From Manduca sexta (taxonomy: Eukaryota > Arthropoda > Insecta > Lepidoptera > Sphingidae): a stretch of DNA of 64,000 nt. The translations under genes were made by a program, and so were the position numbers. Below are positions 21,863 through 32,432 of this stretch, piece by piece (within the stretch, counting starts at the first letter, position 1; each line of letters starts with the position of its first letter). Location: contig NC_051138.1 of NCBI RefSeq assembly GCF_014839805.1, forward strand, positions 4,462,983 through 4,526,982, given 5' to 3'. Under the pieces are notes generated by a model. The model did no database searches, was not told the origin of the DNA, and saw nothing but the letters and a program-made list of their open reading frames with translations.

Positions 21863-23477
21863 TAAAGGTTTAATGGTCCAAAATAATAATTCACTAACCT
21901 CGTGATCAGCATAGCATAAAAATAATATTTCTATTTTTTAACAAATATAGTATAGGTTTATTTTATTCGATAAACAGTAACATGTATTATAGTTATATGA
22001 AAATGTTAACACTCAAGATCGTACATGTTTTTCCAAGCCTATTGCACGCAGCGCAAATGATGCGAAAGTTTTCGCATAATAAACTTTTCGGTACAACAAT
22101 TTATTTGAGCTGTTTGTGTTTTGTTTTTCTTAGCTAGCATTCGCCGCACTATTAAATACATCGGACAGTTCACATTGAGATATAAATCTTATGTTGTGGG
22201 TGTTAGGAATTACTTTTGAACCAGTAGTTTTTTAGTCGGTTATTAACACTGACTATTAACATATTGCCCGAGAAATGGTGGATGTATTGCTAATTCAAAG
22301 ATAGATTTAAGAATTTTGACAATTAGTATGTTATTTAGACTTACGGGAGTGATACTATGTATAATATAACCAAAAGAGTCAGAATTTGCATGCTGTTTAA
22401 CATCAACCGATAACCTAATAAGTTATTGTAACAATAAAAAAAGTAATAATCCATTCTAGATTCACACATTAACAACGTCATAATTGAACGATTTAGATTT
22501 TTGTTCCCTGGTTAATTTGTTTTCGTGTCTATCTTAAATATTCTGCTAAGTAAAACCCTTACTAACATCATGAAACTTTTCTATAAGACCCATATTAGTG
22601 TTAATCAGCATATATTTGTGATACATTTACTTATTGTTTTATTTAGAAACTCAAGTCTATGTGTCCAAAATGACGAGAAGTGCAAATAATTAACCGAGAT
22701 AGGCTTAGCGAAGCTAACTTCTATATTAAGATAGATTGATACGCCTTCACATTAGATACAATAAGCAAAATAAGCACATTTCAAATTACCAACTCACAAA
22801 AGTCAATAGTACACTCATACTATATCACATATTAAAAATTAAAACCCACCACTAAAGGTTCTGCAATTTTGCCGTGTATTACGTCATCGGCCAGGTTTCA
22901 TATATCTTCATATATTCTACAGTTAGGTCGTGTTTACGGCGGCTCGCCCGTGACCGTGGCTACGGACGATACTTGTTTGTTTTAATGGAGGATTTTAAAC
23001 ATACCCTCGGACGTACCTATGTTCTACGGCTTTATTATTTGTTTTGTAAAATTCGTAGACTGTAATTTATCATTCAAAAATTTACTGTCTCATAGTTTCC
23101 ATTTTGATGAAATTTGGGCAGGTGTCTGCAGTGTCCAATGGTGGAGAAGCCATGTAACTTTGGTACTCCTACCTTGACTTTCCAAATATATAAAACGAAA
23201 CGCATAAGTCCTAATTAAATTAAGTTAAGGCTCGAGTCCAAAACAAACTATAATTTGGAAGATGCATTGTAGCTCGCCATTTATGTTCAAGTCTTCTACG
23301 TTCGTTGAGTTCCTATAAATACTTTGAAATTAATTAAATCTTATTATAGCAATTATTATTATGTCGAATAAAATAAACAAAACATCAATGTGTGTTGGAA
23401 AAAAATCATTAATTTATGCGTGTGCGCACGCTTCTAATATACTATAAATCTAAAAATGATTTGCGCAGGCAGCAGAA
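21863..23477. other. Non-coding, small GC-raised patch
   Basis: The patch 22900-23050 ('ttacggcggctcgcccgtga', 'ccgtggctacggacgata') is GC-raised with a short 63-codon frame lacking known motifs. The rest is AT-rich. Confidence 0.35.
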
Positions 23478-23577
23478 TTCATATTTTTGTAAAATTATTC
23501 TTTCCAACTTGTTTGCCTCTAAATAGCAGTATTTAGAGGCAAACAAGTTGGAAAGAATAATTTTACAAAAATATGAA
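23478..23577. repeat. Perfect 48-bp inverted repeat with 4-nt loop
   Basis: The left arm 23478-23525 and right arm 23530-23577 are exact reverse complements, separated only by GCAG (23526-23529). The arms are AT-rich with a central 'gtttgcctctaaata' end. Pairing stops abruptly at 23477/23578 (A opposite G). A transcript would form a 48-bp stem; as DNA it is a 100-bp near-perfect palindrome. Confidence 0.97.
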
Positions 23578-23653
23578 GGATAATATCTTTAAGCATAAGG
23601 CAGAGTTATTATTATTTAAAGGAGAAGCTAATTATATCCAACTTTTATCACCA

Positions 23654-23867
23654 AAAGCTTTTGCTCGCGGCTTCGCCGTATGAAAGAGTTTTCCGGGTTA
23701 AAAGTCCAGCTATATATTTTCCCGGAATAGAAAGTAGCTTATAACCTTCCCTGTGTCTTAAACTATCTCCATGCCAAATTTCATAAAAATCCGTTAAAGA
23801 TTTTGAGAAAATCGATAACATACAGACAGACAGAAAAAGCGACTTTGTTTTATAATATGTATAGATA
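23654..23867 (+). repeat. Repeat D copy (type 1)
   Basis: Contains 'cttttgctcgcggcttcgcc', 'gagttttccgggttaaaagt', 'ccaaatttcataaaaatccg' and 'gattttgagaaaatcgataa', and ends 'ttgttttataatatgtatag'. It is the least eroded type 1 copy in the window. The 81-codon minus-strand frame over it is a shadow. Confidence 0.85.
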
Positions 23868-24674
23868 AGATAATAATCAACCTGGCGTTTCAATCAATGT
23901 CTTAAGTCACACAAACCGCTACAATATAAAGAATATTTTGTAGTTTTTACTACAAATAAACTTTAGTATCCAAAACATGCCAATCAAGTGTCAGATAACA
24001 CAAACTCTAGATTTATTTATTTCATTAAACAGAGCTAAAAGTCAAACTTGAAGTATGTAATTTGAATCCAACCCTTTACATTATTTGAATTATCTTGAGT
24101 AGCAAACGGTGGAAAATTCTAGTTTTAATTTAAAGTTATATAAATTGAAATGTTGAATATACAACAGTTATGATTAATGAAGAGTGTGTTGTGTTTTACA
24201 AACTTATTTAAATACATAATGAGTTTATAATTCATGAAAAATATAATAAACAACAACACATAAATTAAAAACTAAATTCACATTATGCTTATCATAAAAA
24301 CTTTAAACTTGAAAATCTTGCTAGCAAAAACAGTTTTATTAAAAAGCAGTCACAGAGATTGTGAAATATTTTATTTTTTTCCCAAGCAAATGCGGTTTTA
24401 CATTTAAAGTTCCCGGGGCGACTATTCCTTCGAAGAAATCGCACTCCAGAGATAAAGTTATGTTTAATTGCGGGATATTTTTTAATTTACCTTCGCAAAC
24501 TTAATTCAAATACAAAGTTTTCCTTTTATAAAGCGAATCAATTTGTTTCTACAATGTATCGATAAAATAAAAGATAACGTTCATCGGTTGAATTAAATTG
24601 TTTCAATTAAATTAATTTTAGGTTTGGTGTTAATTAAAATGTCTGTGGAAAATTTTTATTTTATTGTTTTGAAT
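23868..24674. other. Non-coding, nothing recognised
   Basis: AT-rich, no features seen. Confidence 0.4.
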
Positions 24675-24962
24675 GATAAGACGAGCTTCCTGTTCGCCTA
24701 ATAGTAAACGATACGACCGCCCATAAACAGTAAAAAAAACCATCCAACACCCTGAATTATAAAGTATTGTTTGGTATTCCACTGCGCTCGCCATCCTGAA
24801 ACATGACATGTTAAGTTTTATTATGTCCAGTAGTTACACTGGTTAGAATGTTCTTCAAATTAGAACACAACAGTGACTACATACTGCTGCTTGCTTGCGA
24901 TAGAAATAAGACATTGCGATGGGACCTACCTAGGCGGACTTTCACATATGATGGACCTACAT
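24675..24962 (-). repeat. Repeat G copy 3, uninterrupted
   Basis: Read on the minus strand it runs from a 'gtccgcctaggtaggtccc' block through 'ccagtgtaactactggacat' and 'ataataaaacttaacatgtc'. It continues with 'aggatggcgagcgcagtgga' and ends 'ggcgaacaggaagctcgtct'. It contains the position hit by the LINE in copy 2, still intact, and so serves as the empty-site reference. Confidence 0.8.
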
Positions 24963-25950
24963 CCAGTAATTAATATGATTACATGGATTATTTCAGATAC
25001 AAAGGATTTATTTATTACCCACTACAAAGTATAAAGATAATAATTTAACGTACTAAGAAGTTAGCTTCGTCATACAAAAATTAAAAATAGCAAACGAAAA
25101 TGGCGATTTCAAAGAAAATGGTTTGTGGAATATAGACGAATCTTTTAATGGTTCGATAATTTCTATAGGAACAAGAGCTTGATAATTTTTAAAAAATTAT
25201 TTTGAATAAATACAATTGTATACTAAATTTAAAAAAATAAGCCCCTATAAATATCGGAGATAATAATAAAACTACATTATCCGCAGTTTATTACAAATTT
25301 ATATATTACAAATTTTGCAATAGAAAACACTGTCAAAATACAAAATTAATTCATCCAATAAAGGTCATATTAATTGAAAAATCAATTCTAAATACATCGA
25401 ACGTTGCAAAACAATATCTTAGGACTATTGACTGTCCCTAGGTGAAATATCGAAAGAAATATCTTAAAATTAGATAATAATTCAAGATTTGCTATACTTA
25501 TTAATGGCCAAGTTATGCAAAAACAATCTTTAAATTGTTCACCAAAAAAGTAAGTATATTACGGTAAAACAAGAGAATTGAAAAATATCTTACATTAACC
25601 ATTTCCTAACTTTAAATTTGATTTCCCAGTACGGAAGTTGTTTATACATCCACGTATTGAAGAGTGTTATTTAATCCCCCTCCTTTATATAGGAGGGGTT
25701 CTTTGAGGTCAGCAAAGTAGGTCATATTATTGCGTCGTAGACGAATGTACGAGGTACCAGTTGTTTACCTTTAAAGTCTTAGTTACTAAGGTTTCTCGGG
25801 ATATTATGTAATACAATCTCTTTCACAAAAACGTAGTAAACTGTCCTTGTAAATTACGAAGGACATTACTTCATTTGTGTCATATTTTCTATACACCTGA
25901 AGTTAAGGAGTTAGTTTTTGTTTGAATATCTTCATCTCTGTTATTGTTTT
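24963..25950. other. Non-coding, nothing recognised
   Basis: Very AT-rich, with no ORF or shared repeat. A short 'cccctcctttatataggagggg' inverted motif lies near 25677-25698. Confidence 0.4.
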
Positions 25951-26121
25951 TGACTGATTAGAAATGATTATCCCTCGCCAGTCGACACAATTATGCTGGC
26001 CAGTTTGAAATCGGGTATACAGAGGCTGTCCCTAGAATGCTTTTATGACCCACTATGGCGGATTTTCCACCTTATGTGCGGGGGTCGCTATCCAGGCGGA
26101 TACACATATCCCTACTACCAA
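25951..26121 (-). repeat. Repeat B fragment, minus strand
   Basis: Matches the reversed 5' two-thirds of repeat B: 'cgccagtcgacacaattatg', 'ctggccagtttgaaa' and 'cccactatggcggatttt', then 'gcgggggtcgctatccaggc'. The A-tail end is missing. Confidence 0.7.
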
Positions 26122-26249
26122 TGACTTCTGGTTAGATTCTAGAAATTTTGTCGAAATAGGAACTTTATACTATATATACACTTTATATCCCGGGGAAGGG
26201 CGTATCCGAAGACGGCGCCCACTAGCAATATGTACATTGTACACTTATA

Positions 26250-26425
26250 TTTATAAAGAGCAAAAGTTTGTTTGTAAATCCTAATCTCTAGAACTACTGA
26301 AACGATTTTGAATTATTTTACTAATGATAAGCTTCTTTTTCTCTGAGTGCTATAGCTTACTTTTTATACCGGAAAAATATTTATTCCAAAAAAACGCAAT
26401 GCAGAGCCGCAAGCAAAAGCTAAAT
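26250..26425 (-). repeat. Repeat D copy (type 2), minus strand
   Basis: On the minus strand it begins 'agcttttgcttgcggctctg' and passes 'tttttccggtataaaaagta', ending 'caaacaaacttttgctcttt'-like sequence. It supplies the last 20 or so residues of the 98-codon minus frame at 26364-26660, so that frame is not a clean gene. Confidence 0.6.
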
Positions 26426-26660
26426 AAATTAAAGTAACAACTGAAATGTTAGATATTTTCGCATGGCTGCATAAATCTACTTCAAAAGAAATAGTCCAAA
26501 AAACTAGACATGATAAAAATACAATAGCAATTGATAACTGAACACCGATTCCAAATATATAAAGCCTTTTACCAATTCGGCAATAAAGATAGATCCCTAA
26601 TGCGAAAGTGTGCGTGGTCATAACGCATCGTCTCATCGCTGCAAGACAGGTATAAGCCAT
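26426..26660 (-). other. Hydrophobic open frame, uncertain
   Basis: About 75 codons from ATG at 26658-26660 give a hydrophobic peptide. Segments such as L-S-I-A-I-V-F-L-S-C-L-V-F-W-T-I could span a membrane, with several cysteines. The frame then runs into repeat D and stops. It may be a relic of a membrane-protein exon or chance; I recognise no family and no splice site that rescues it. Confidence 0.15.
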
Positions 26661-26912
26661 TAGGGAATAATAAAACGCCCTTATCGGACCATTAGACGCT
26701 CATAAAATAACAGTTAGTCATAATATTATAATGTGATCGATGTTAATGTTCGTGTTTTTCCGTTTAGATTGCTTTATACTTTCATCGTGTGAAAATTTTG
26801 GAAATATTATTATTGTTTATTTATCAAACGATTTATGTAAGTATAATTTTATAGATTTCATTTTAAATTTAAGGATAAATAACGATGTATTTATAGATGT
26901 AGGGCAGTATTA

Positions 26913-27168
26913 TTAAATTAATCTCATGTTTGAGTATGATCTCAAGTAGTCATTTAATGTATTGAACTATGTCATCAACAAAGAGTTAAGAGTTTATTCT
27001 TAGCTGAGTCGGCATTGTTAAATAAAATAACTCCGCAATAAAATCTGTCATATGCTGTGTTTTAACATATCATTTGAGACGTTGTCGATATCAGTTTAGT
27101 ATATAGAGAGGATCTCAAGATGCTGACTTTAATTTGACAGCGCCTCACTTGATATCGCACTTGAGAGC
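26913..27168 (+). repeat. Repeat E copy 2
   Basis: Aligns with 4362-4602 through 'atgtattgaactatg', 'agctgagtcggcattg', 'gagacgttgtcgatatcag' and 'gctgactttaatttgacagc'. Both copies lie in the same orientation and end near 'gatatcgcac'. No flanking duplication was identified. Confidence 0.55.
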
Positions 27169-27177
27169 GAAATTTAT

Positions 27178-27549
27178 TTGCCTCTATTACTACGGACCTT
27201 AGATTCCTTCGTAAATAACTTTAAAAATCTATATACAGTAAAGGATAGCCATTTTATACTAAACATGCGTAAACACATTATACCATATGAAATAAGGTTC
27301 AAAGGTTTAGCTCCATTTTTTCCAGGACTTAGGCAAAGAAAGCGCGAACATCAATCACAATGTCACCTGAGCCGCGTGCAAATAGTTTACCCCCTCGTAT
27401 TTTGGCGACGCCATTCGCCCGTCAAATTTCAAGAGAAATCATTTATGACGCTAGCAAAATTTAACTCAGAAGGCTCAATTTGCGATGACGAGTTAACTAC
27501 ATTGTTTGTCTATCTGAAATTTAGGAAAATATTGCTCCGGTGCCCGTAA
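27178..27549 (+). other. Unassigned 123-codon open frame in GC-raised island
   Basis: An ATG-to-TAA frame of 123 codons is unusual for this AT-rich DNA. Its 3' two-thirds (27290-27535) are GC-raised. The peptide is basic in the middle (R-Q-R-K-R-E-H) and shows no domain, signal peptide or repeat that I recognise. Repeat E ends about 10 bp upstream. It could be a TE remnant, an exon read with extra intron, or a conserved non-coding block that happens to be open. Confidence 0.2.
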
Positions 27550-27571
27550 CAATATTACCAAATAATCAAAA

Positions 27572-27903
27572 CATTATCATTATCATCATCAGCCCTGTAT
27601 TATATACTGTCCCACTGTTGGGCACGGGCCTCCTCTACTACTGAGGAAGATTAGGCCTTAGTTCACCACGCTGGCCTAGTGCCGATTGGTAGAATTCACA
27701 CACCCTCGAAAATCCTATAGAGAACTTCTCAGGTATGCAGATTTCCTCACGATAGTTTTCCTTCACCGTTAAAGCAAGCGATAATTCACAAAGAATACAC
27801 ACATATTTTTTTTAGAAAAGTCTGAGGTGTGTGCCCTTTGGTTTTGAACCTGCGGACATTCGTCTCGGCAGTGGGTTCCACAACCAACGAGGCTATCGCA
27901 GCT
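27572..27903 (-). repeat. SINE A copy 4, minus strand
   Basis: Inverted full-length copy from the 'attatcattatcatcatcag' tail through 'ccctgtattatatactgtcc' to 'ccaacgaggctatcgcagc' at the head. The B box reads GGTTCAAAACC on the minus strand. The TGATGATAATGA tail is closer to the RTE-LINE tail than the ATT tails of other copies. Confidence 0.85.
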
Positions 27904-28061
27904 TTAGAAAAAAAAATAGCATTATCAATACGTTCTAATATGTTCCAGGTTTCACAAATAAAAATATATTTTACAGAAAGTATCAAACAATTAAAGTCAA
28001 AATAAAAAGCAAGTAATTGCTCAAACATGAAAATAAAGCAATATATTTTATTTTAATTGAC

Positions 28062-28262
28062 TGCCTAGTCTCGGGTTCTATCACCGGAAAATGATGGTGG
28101 GTTTTCCTACTCAGTATCAACCTGGAGTCGGAAATTTGAAATGCGGATAGGCTGGACCCCTATCACATTATAGGACGAAACACACACGGCGAAAAGTAAC
28201 TGGATTAGTTGCGCCTTAGCCTACAATTTCGGGCATTAATAAATCTATCATCCAATAACATC
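28062..28262 (+). repeat. SINE F copy, head-truncated
   Basis: Starts near a degenerate B box ('tcgggttctatcaccgg'). It continues with 'ctatcacattataggacgaa', 'cacacacggcgaaaagtaac' and 'ttgcgccttagcctacaatt'. The tail is decayed. Confidence 0.6.
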
Positions 28263-30365
28263 ATAAAAATCCTAAACAACTACGCAATGTAGAACATACA
28301 ATATAGCTTACGATAACGTAGTAATGCGTATATTTCAATTCACGTCGCGTCATTTTATAAATTTTGATCTTCTGTACAACAACTTTGTTTGAGCAACCAA
28401 GTTACGCAAGGAAAGCATACATCACAAGCACAATACCTGCGAACTATAATGGAGTGCACCGATACGGATTTTAATATGGAAATTCATCCGATTCGCAGCA
28501 CTTCCCGTCTGTAACAACATTCGTCTGATATACAAAGTCAGACAGTAGAATAGATATCAACTCGGTCTGTTCGCTACGCCAGTACTTAGAAAAATAAATG
28601 GAAGCATAGGATATCTAATATTTTGAAAGTTTATTTAATGTTATAATTCTTATTTATTAACACCTATTTAAATTAAGACTATGTTCTTTAAATTATGTAT
28701 TTACATTATAACAAGTAACGATGGTGTTGCCATATTTGAAGATAAAAACTCCTAAATTAAAAAAAATATGTCAAATATGGTATATTAAGATTTTTTTACT
28801 GTGCAACATGTCTGGCAATAATAATACGGTTATTGATAAGGGGTCTCTTTAGGTGTTGGAATTTTCGTACATAAAAAAATGATAATATTTATACAGAAAT
28901 TATTTACTTAAGTAATAAATAAATACGGTATTTATTATTAATGTTATGCTGTTTATAGACGATAGAACAGTTTACCATATATATCGTGAAATCAATATTA
29001 TAATGAAAATGATATTTTCAATTATAAATCACACGGTACAGGCATGCAATGTACAGTCAGCCGGAAAAGTAGCTGAACAAATTCAAAATTTCAAATCGCC
29101 TTTTAAATTTTTGTGTCCCTATCAACAATAATTTATTATTCACTAAAATAAACTTCGAAGGTTTTACTTTCTTTTAGATAAAAAAAGTATATTTCAATTG
29201 AAGACAACCTGTACAAGCATTTTGAAGTTTTAAAATTGTTCAGAAACTTTTGTTCCTAACTGTACAAAATGTAAAAAAAACTAAATTATAATCGACGCGT
29301 CTACATAATTTTACAATATTAAACATGATCTGTTCAATTGCAATCTACCTTTAGAGACGCAAATGATGTGTAAACATAAAGTTTCTCACTTAATATTCTA
29401 ATTTAAGCTCGCATATCGTGGTATTGTTAGAATATCATAAAATTTACATACACTTTATAACTAACAAAGATTTGCAATCCATAAATATAATTTAAAGGAA
29501 ACTTTGCAATATATCTCTTGAATTCTCTTAACCTCTCACACATTTATCAACTAAGCAATTCAATACTAAATTTAGGAAAGTGTGAATAAATCATGATCTG
29601 TTTAAATAAATTCTCTTTGATTATCGTTTACGATAGAAAATCTATTGTTTGTCGATACGCAAATTCCCCTACTTCAGTTATCGTGATTTCATTTGGTTAA
29701 TGCATTATTGGAATGGGACATAAAATATGAGCATTTATTTTAAGTGCATGTCTGAATAAAAATATTTTTTACTGACGACCGTTATTTCGCTAACATTTGA
29801 TATAATGATAATACAATTCGATAAAAAAATCGGATTATATGAAAGGGAAAATTCTTTGTATCGTCGTTATTGAAATATCAAATTGATTATGCTTTTTTAA
29901 ATGTACTTCGAAGATACAGAAATGCAATTTGTAACAACTCTTTTATTCATAGGACGCTAAAATAAAAAAAAAACCGAGTGTTATAGATTACTTATTATCT
30001 CAAAAATGGGTGTAAAGCGAACGGAGACGCGAGCGACACCAAACTATAAATAAAATAATGGTAATACAATATAATATAATATTTCTTGTTCAATGCACTT
30101 CAAAGTTCTCAAAACTCTTTACTTCCCGGCATAAATCATAGTAGATTATCTTAAAGGACCAGATGCATGAATAATTTATTATGACGCCACTCAGCGAAAT
30201 AAAAACATCTTACTTTCGACTGCTTGGAACTCAGTTTATCTTTAGAATTCGCAAACAATACTTGCTAGTCAAAACATCTAGAATTATATTACGATTGGAT
30301 TCGTAGCTTGCGACTGAGATCTTAGAATTGATTGATTAAGTTTACGAAATATGATACTCAGTATA
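28263..30365. other. Non-coding, nothing recognised
   Basis: AT-rich with an incidental 61-codon frame at 28946-29131. No shared repeat detected. Confidence 0.4.
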
Positions 30366-30571
30366 ATCTATAATATAAAACAAAGTTCTCTTTTCTATCT
30401 GTATGTTATCGATTTTCTCAAAATCAACTGAACGGATTTTTATGACATTTGGCATGGAGATAGTTTAAGACCCTGGGAAGGTTATAGGCTTTTCTATCCC
30501 GGGAAAAATTATATAGCGGGACTTTAATCGGAAAATTCCTTCACGTGGGCGAAGACGCGAGCAAAAGCTAG
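30366..30571 (-). repeat. Repeat D copy (type 1), minus strand
   Basis: Reversed order of motifs: 'atctataatataaaacaaag', 'atcgattttctcaaaatcaa', 'tttctatcccgggaaaaatt' and 'cgcgagcaaaagctag'. Confidence 0.85.
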
Positions 30572-30689
30572 TTCATAAAGAACATTATGTTAATTCTTAT
30601 TCATGTTGAAAATGTGAGAATAGTTTTAATATTGTTTATTGTTATTATTCGTGATTATGGGATCTTATTACTGAAGACATATAATTATG

Positions 30690-30691
<2 letters not shown>

Positions 30692-30739
<48 letters not shown>
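30692..30739. repeat. (AT)24 dinucleotide microsatellite
   Basis: An uninterrupted AT run of about 48 bp, which is self-complementary and hard to size accurately. Confidence 0.95.
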
Positions 30740-30741
<2 letters not shown>

Positions 30742-31381
30742 CAATATGTGTAAAAAATATATCAAAATCTTGTAATAGTGAGCCAGCGATATGCTTATAC
30801 AAATATAGAAATTAATTAAGCATTCTCAATCGACAAGTACCCATATAAAAATACTTATAAATAAAAATTATAAAACTATTTTACGGATTTTATCGCAGTT
30901 TTTTATACCATAATTTTCCCGCGGTCTCCCCCCCTGTGACCATGAACGCTGCAGTCTTCGAAATGTCGGGACAAAATTATAATATAAAACAGCTATAAAT
31001 TCCGTATTTCAATGTCTAACAATTTGCGTAAACAAGAGAAATCATTATACTTATAAAAACCTAAGCATCAAACCTGATCAACATCACTTATCTTATAAAA
31101 CGCGCGCAAAACTTACATTCTTCAAAGACCCCAAACGATATCATCCCGTCCGCAAACCTTTATGAAGTATTACATGTTGAATAGGAAACACCGCAGTTTA
31201 CATTCAGAAAGGGCGGGCTATTGACTCTATTGAGTCGTCCATAATGTATATTGGACCACGAGGAACACGGATAACCTATATTTTACATCCCGCTTGTGGT
31301 TTATGGCGTCGTTGCAAAATTAAACGAAAATTCGGGTATCGAATGGCTTCTGGAGATGGTGTTAAATATTTTTTTTATCTT

Positions 31382-31584
31382 TACTAATATTGTATGGAAA
31401 AGTTATAGAGTTTGTTTGTTTGTAGGGGCTAATTGTGGGTAATTCTGAACTCATTTTGATAATTCTTTCACTAATAGGAAGTTACATTACTCCCGAGTCC
31501 TATATGCTACTTTTATCCTAGAAAAATATTTATACCATAAAATCTTTACTAGGTTGGCTGAACCGCGGCCTAAAGCTTTTGATA
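31382..31584 (-). repeat. Repeat D copy (type 2), minus strand
   Basis: On the minus strand 'atcaaaagctttaggccgcg' leads to 'atttttctaggataaaagta' and ends 'ctacaaacaaacaaactcta' near a TATT tail, as in the type 2 copies at 48462 and 52546. Confidence 0.65.
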
Positions 31585-32073
31585 CATTTTTGTGACTATT
31601 TCACTCTTTATAAATATATTAATATTATGCTTGGACATTACCTTTTTGAAGATCATTACCGCCTGGATAATAAGAGGTGATACAATTGGTATATAAGAAC
31701 CTTCCGTTTAAAATTTACAACAGGTATGTTCTAGTTTAAGTTTTAATTCTTGAAAACCAAACGGACAATATAATAAAATAATTACTAGTAATGCAATTTA
31801 AAAACGTCGCATAAATATTTAATTTCGCTCACAACTCTAATCTGTGGTTAATCCATGTGTGATTTTTACAAATATTTAAAGAAAAAACATCGTAAAATGG
31901 ACATCTTTGCAACTCGACCGTTATTCTGCAGTGGTAATCGAGAGTGCAGTAAGTCAAAGGCGGCCAATTTTGTTTCATTACTGATTTGGAAGGTACAACG
32001 AAAGTCTTCCTATTTAGGTTTCATCTACGTAAATTGTAAATGAATTTTCTTGTTTGATAAACAGCAGTATCAA
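31585..32073. other. Non-coding, nothing recognised
   Basis: A 62-codon plus frame at 31855-32043 has no recognisable motif; otherwise AT-rich. Confidence 0.35.
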
Positions 32074-32121
32074 CGATGGATCTGGGAGGCCCATGTTCAG
32101 CAGTGGACATCCTGTGGCTGA
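32074..32121 (+). pseudogene. RTE-type LINE C-terminus
   Basis: Fifteen codons plus TGA read R-W-I-W-E-A-H-V-Q-Q-W-T-S-C-G-stop, the same ending as at 230-310 on the other strand. A TGATGATAAG start of a tail and a GTAT-rich simple repeat (to about 32185) follow. Only the last codons of the element remain. Confidence 0.6.
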
Positions 32122-32190
32122 TGATAAGTATGAACGATAAGATCATTATTTATGTATGTAAGTATGTATGTGGGTATGTATATAATATCA

Positions 32191-32432
32191 ACCCCCTTAT
32201 TCATAAACGTTTTTTTATCTAAGGACGGAGCAATGCTGTGATAACAAGTCTGTTTCTCAGTACTGACGGCATGGCAGCCTTCGCAGTACGTAGACATAGG
32301 GCCGTTGTTATTGGCTAATATTGAGATAAAACTTGAATCTAGTTGGCTGTCAGATTAACAAAGCTGAAAAACAAACTTATTATCACAGCAATGCTCCGTC
32401 CTTAAATAAGTAACATTTATAAATACGGGCGT
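32191..32432. mobile_element. MITE with ~70-bp terminal inverted repeats
   Basis: The left end 32191-32260 and right end 32364-32432 are inverted copies, about 70 bp each, with roughly 12 differences and one 1-bp gap. The outermost bases are 'acccccttattcataaacg' against 'acgcccgtatttataaatg'. The core 'aaggacggagca(a/t)tgctg' is nearly identical in both arms. The 103-bp centre has no ORF. This structure fits a non-autonomous DNA transposon, but flanking duplication is not clear ('tatataa' occurs on both sides), so the superfamily is not assigned. The 66-codon minus frame here is incidental. Confidence 0.8.

Noticed and set aside
21576..21905. 109-codon plus-strand ORF
   Set aside because: Runs antisense through SINE C copy 1; similar SINE sequence elsewhere is not open.
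26364..26660. 98-codon hydrophobic minus-strand protein
   Set aside because: Its last part is encoded by a repeat D copy, so it is not an intact gene. The remaining part is listed only as uncertain.
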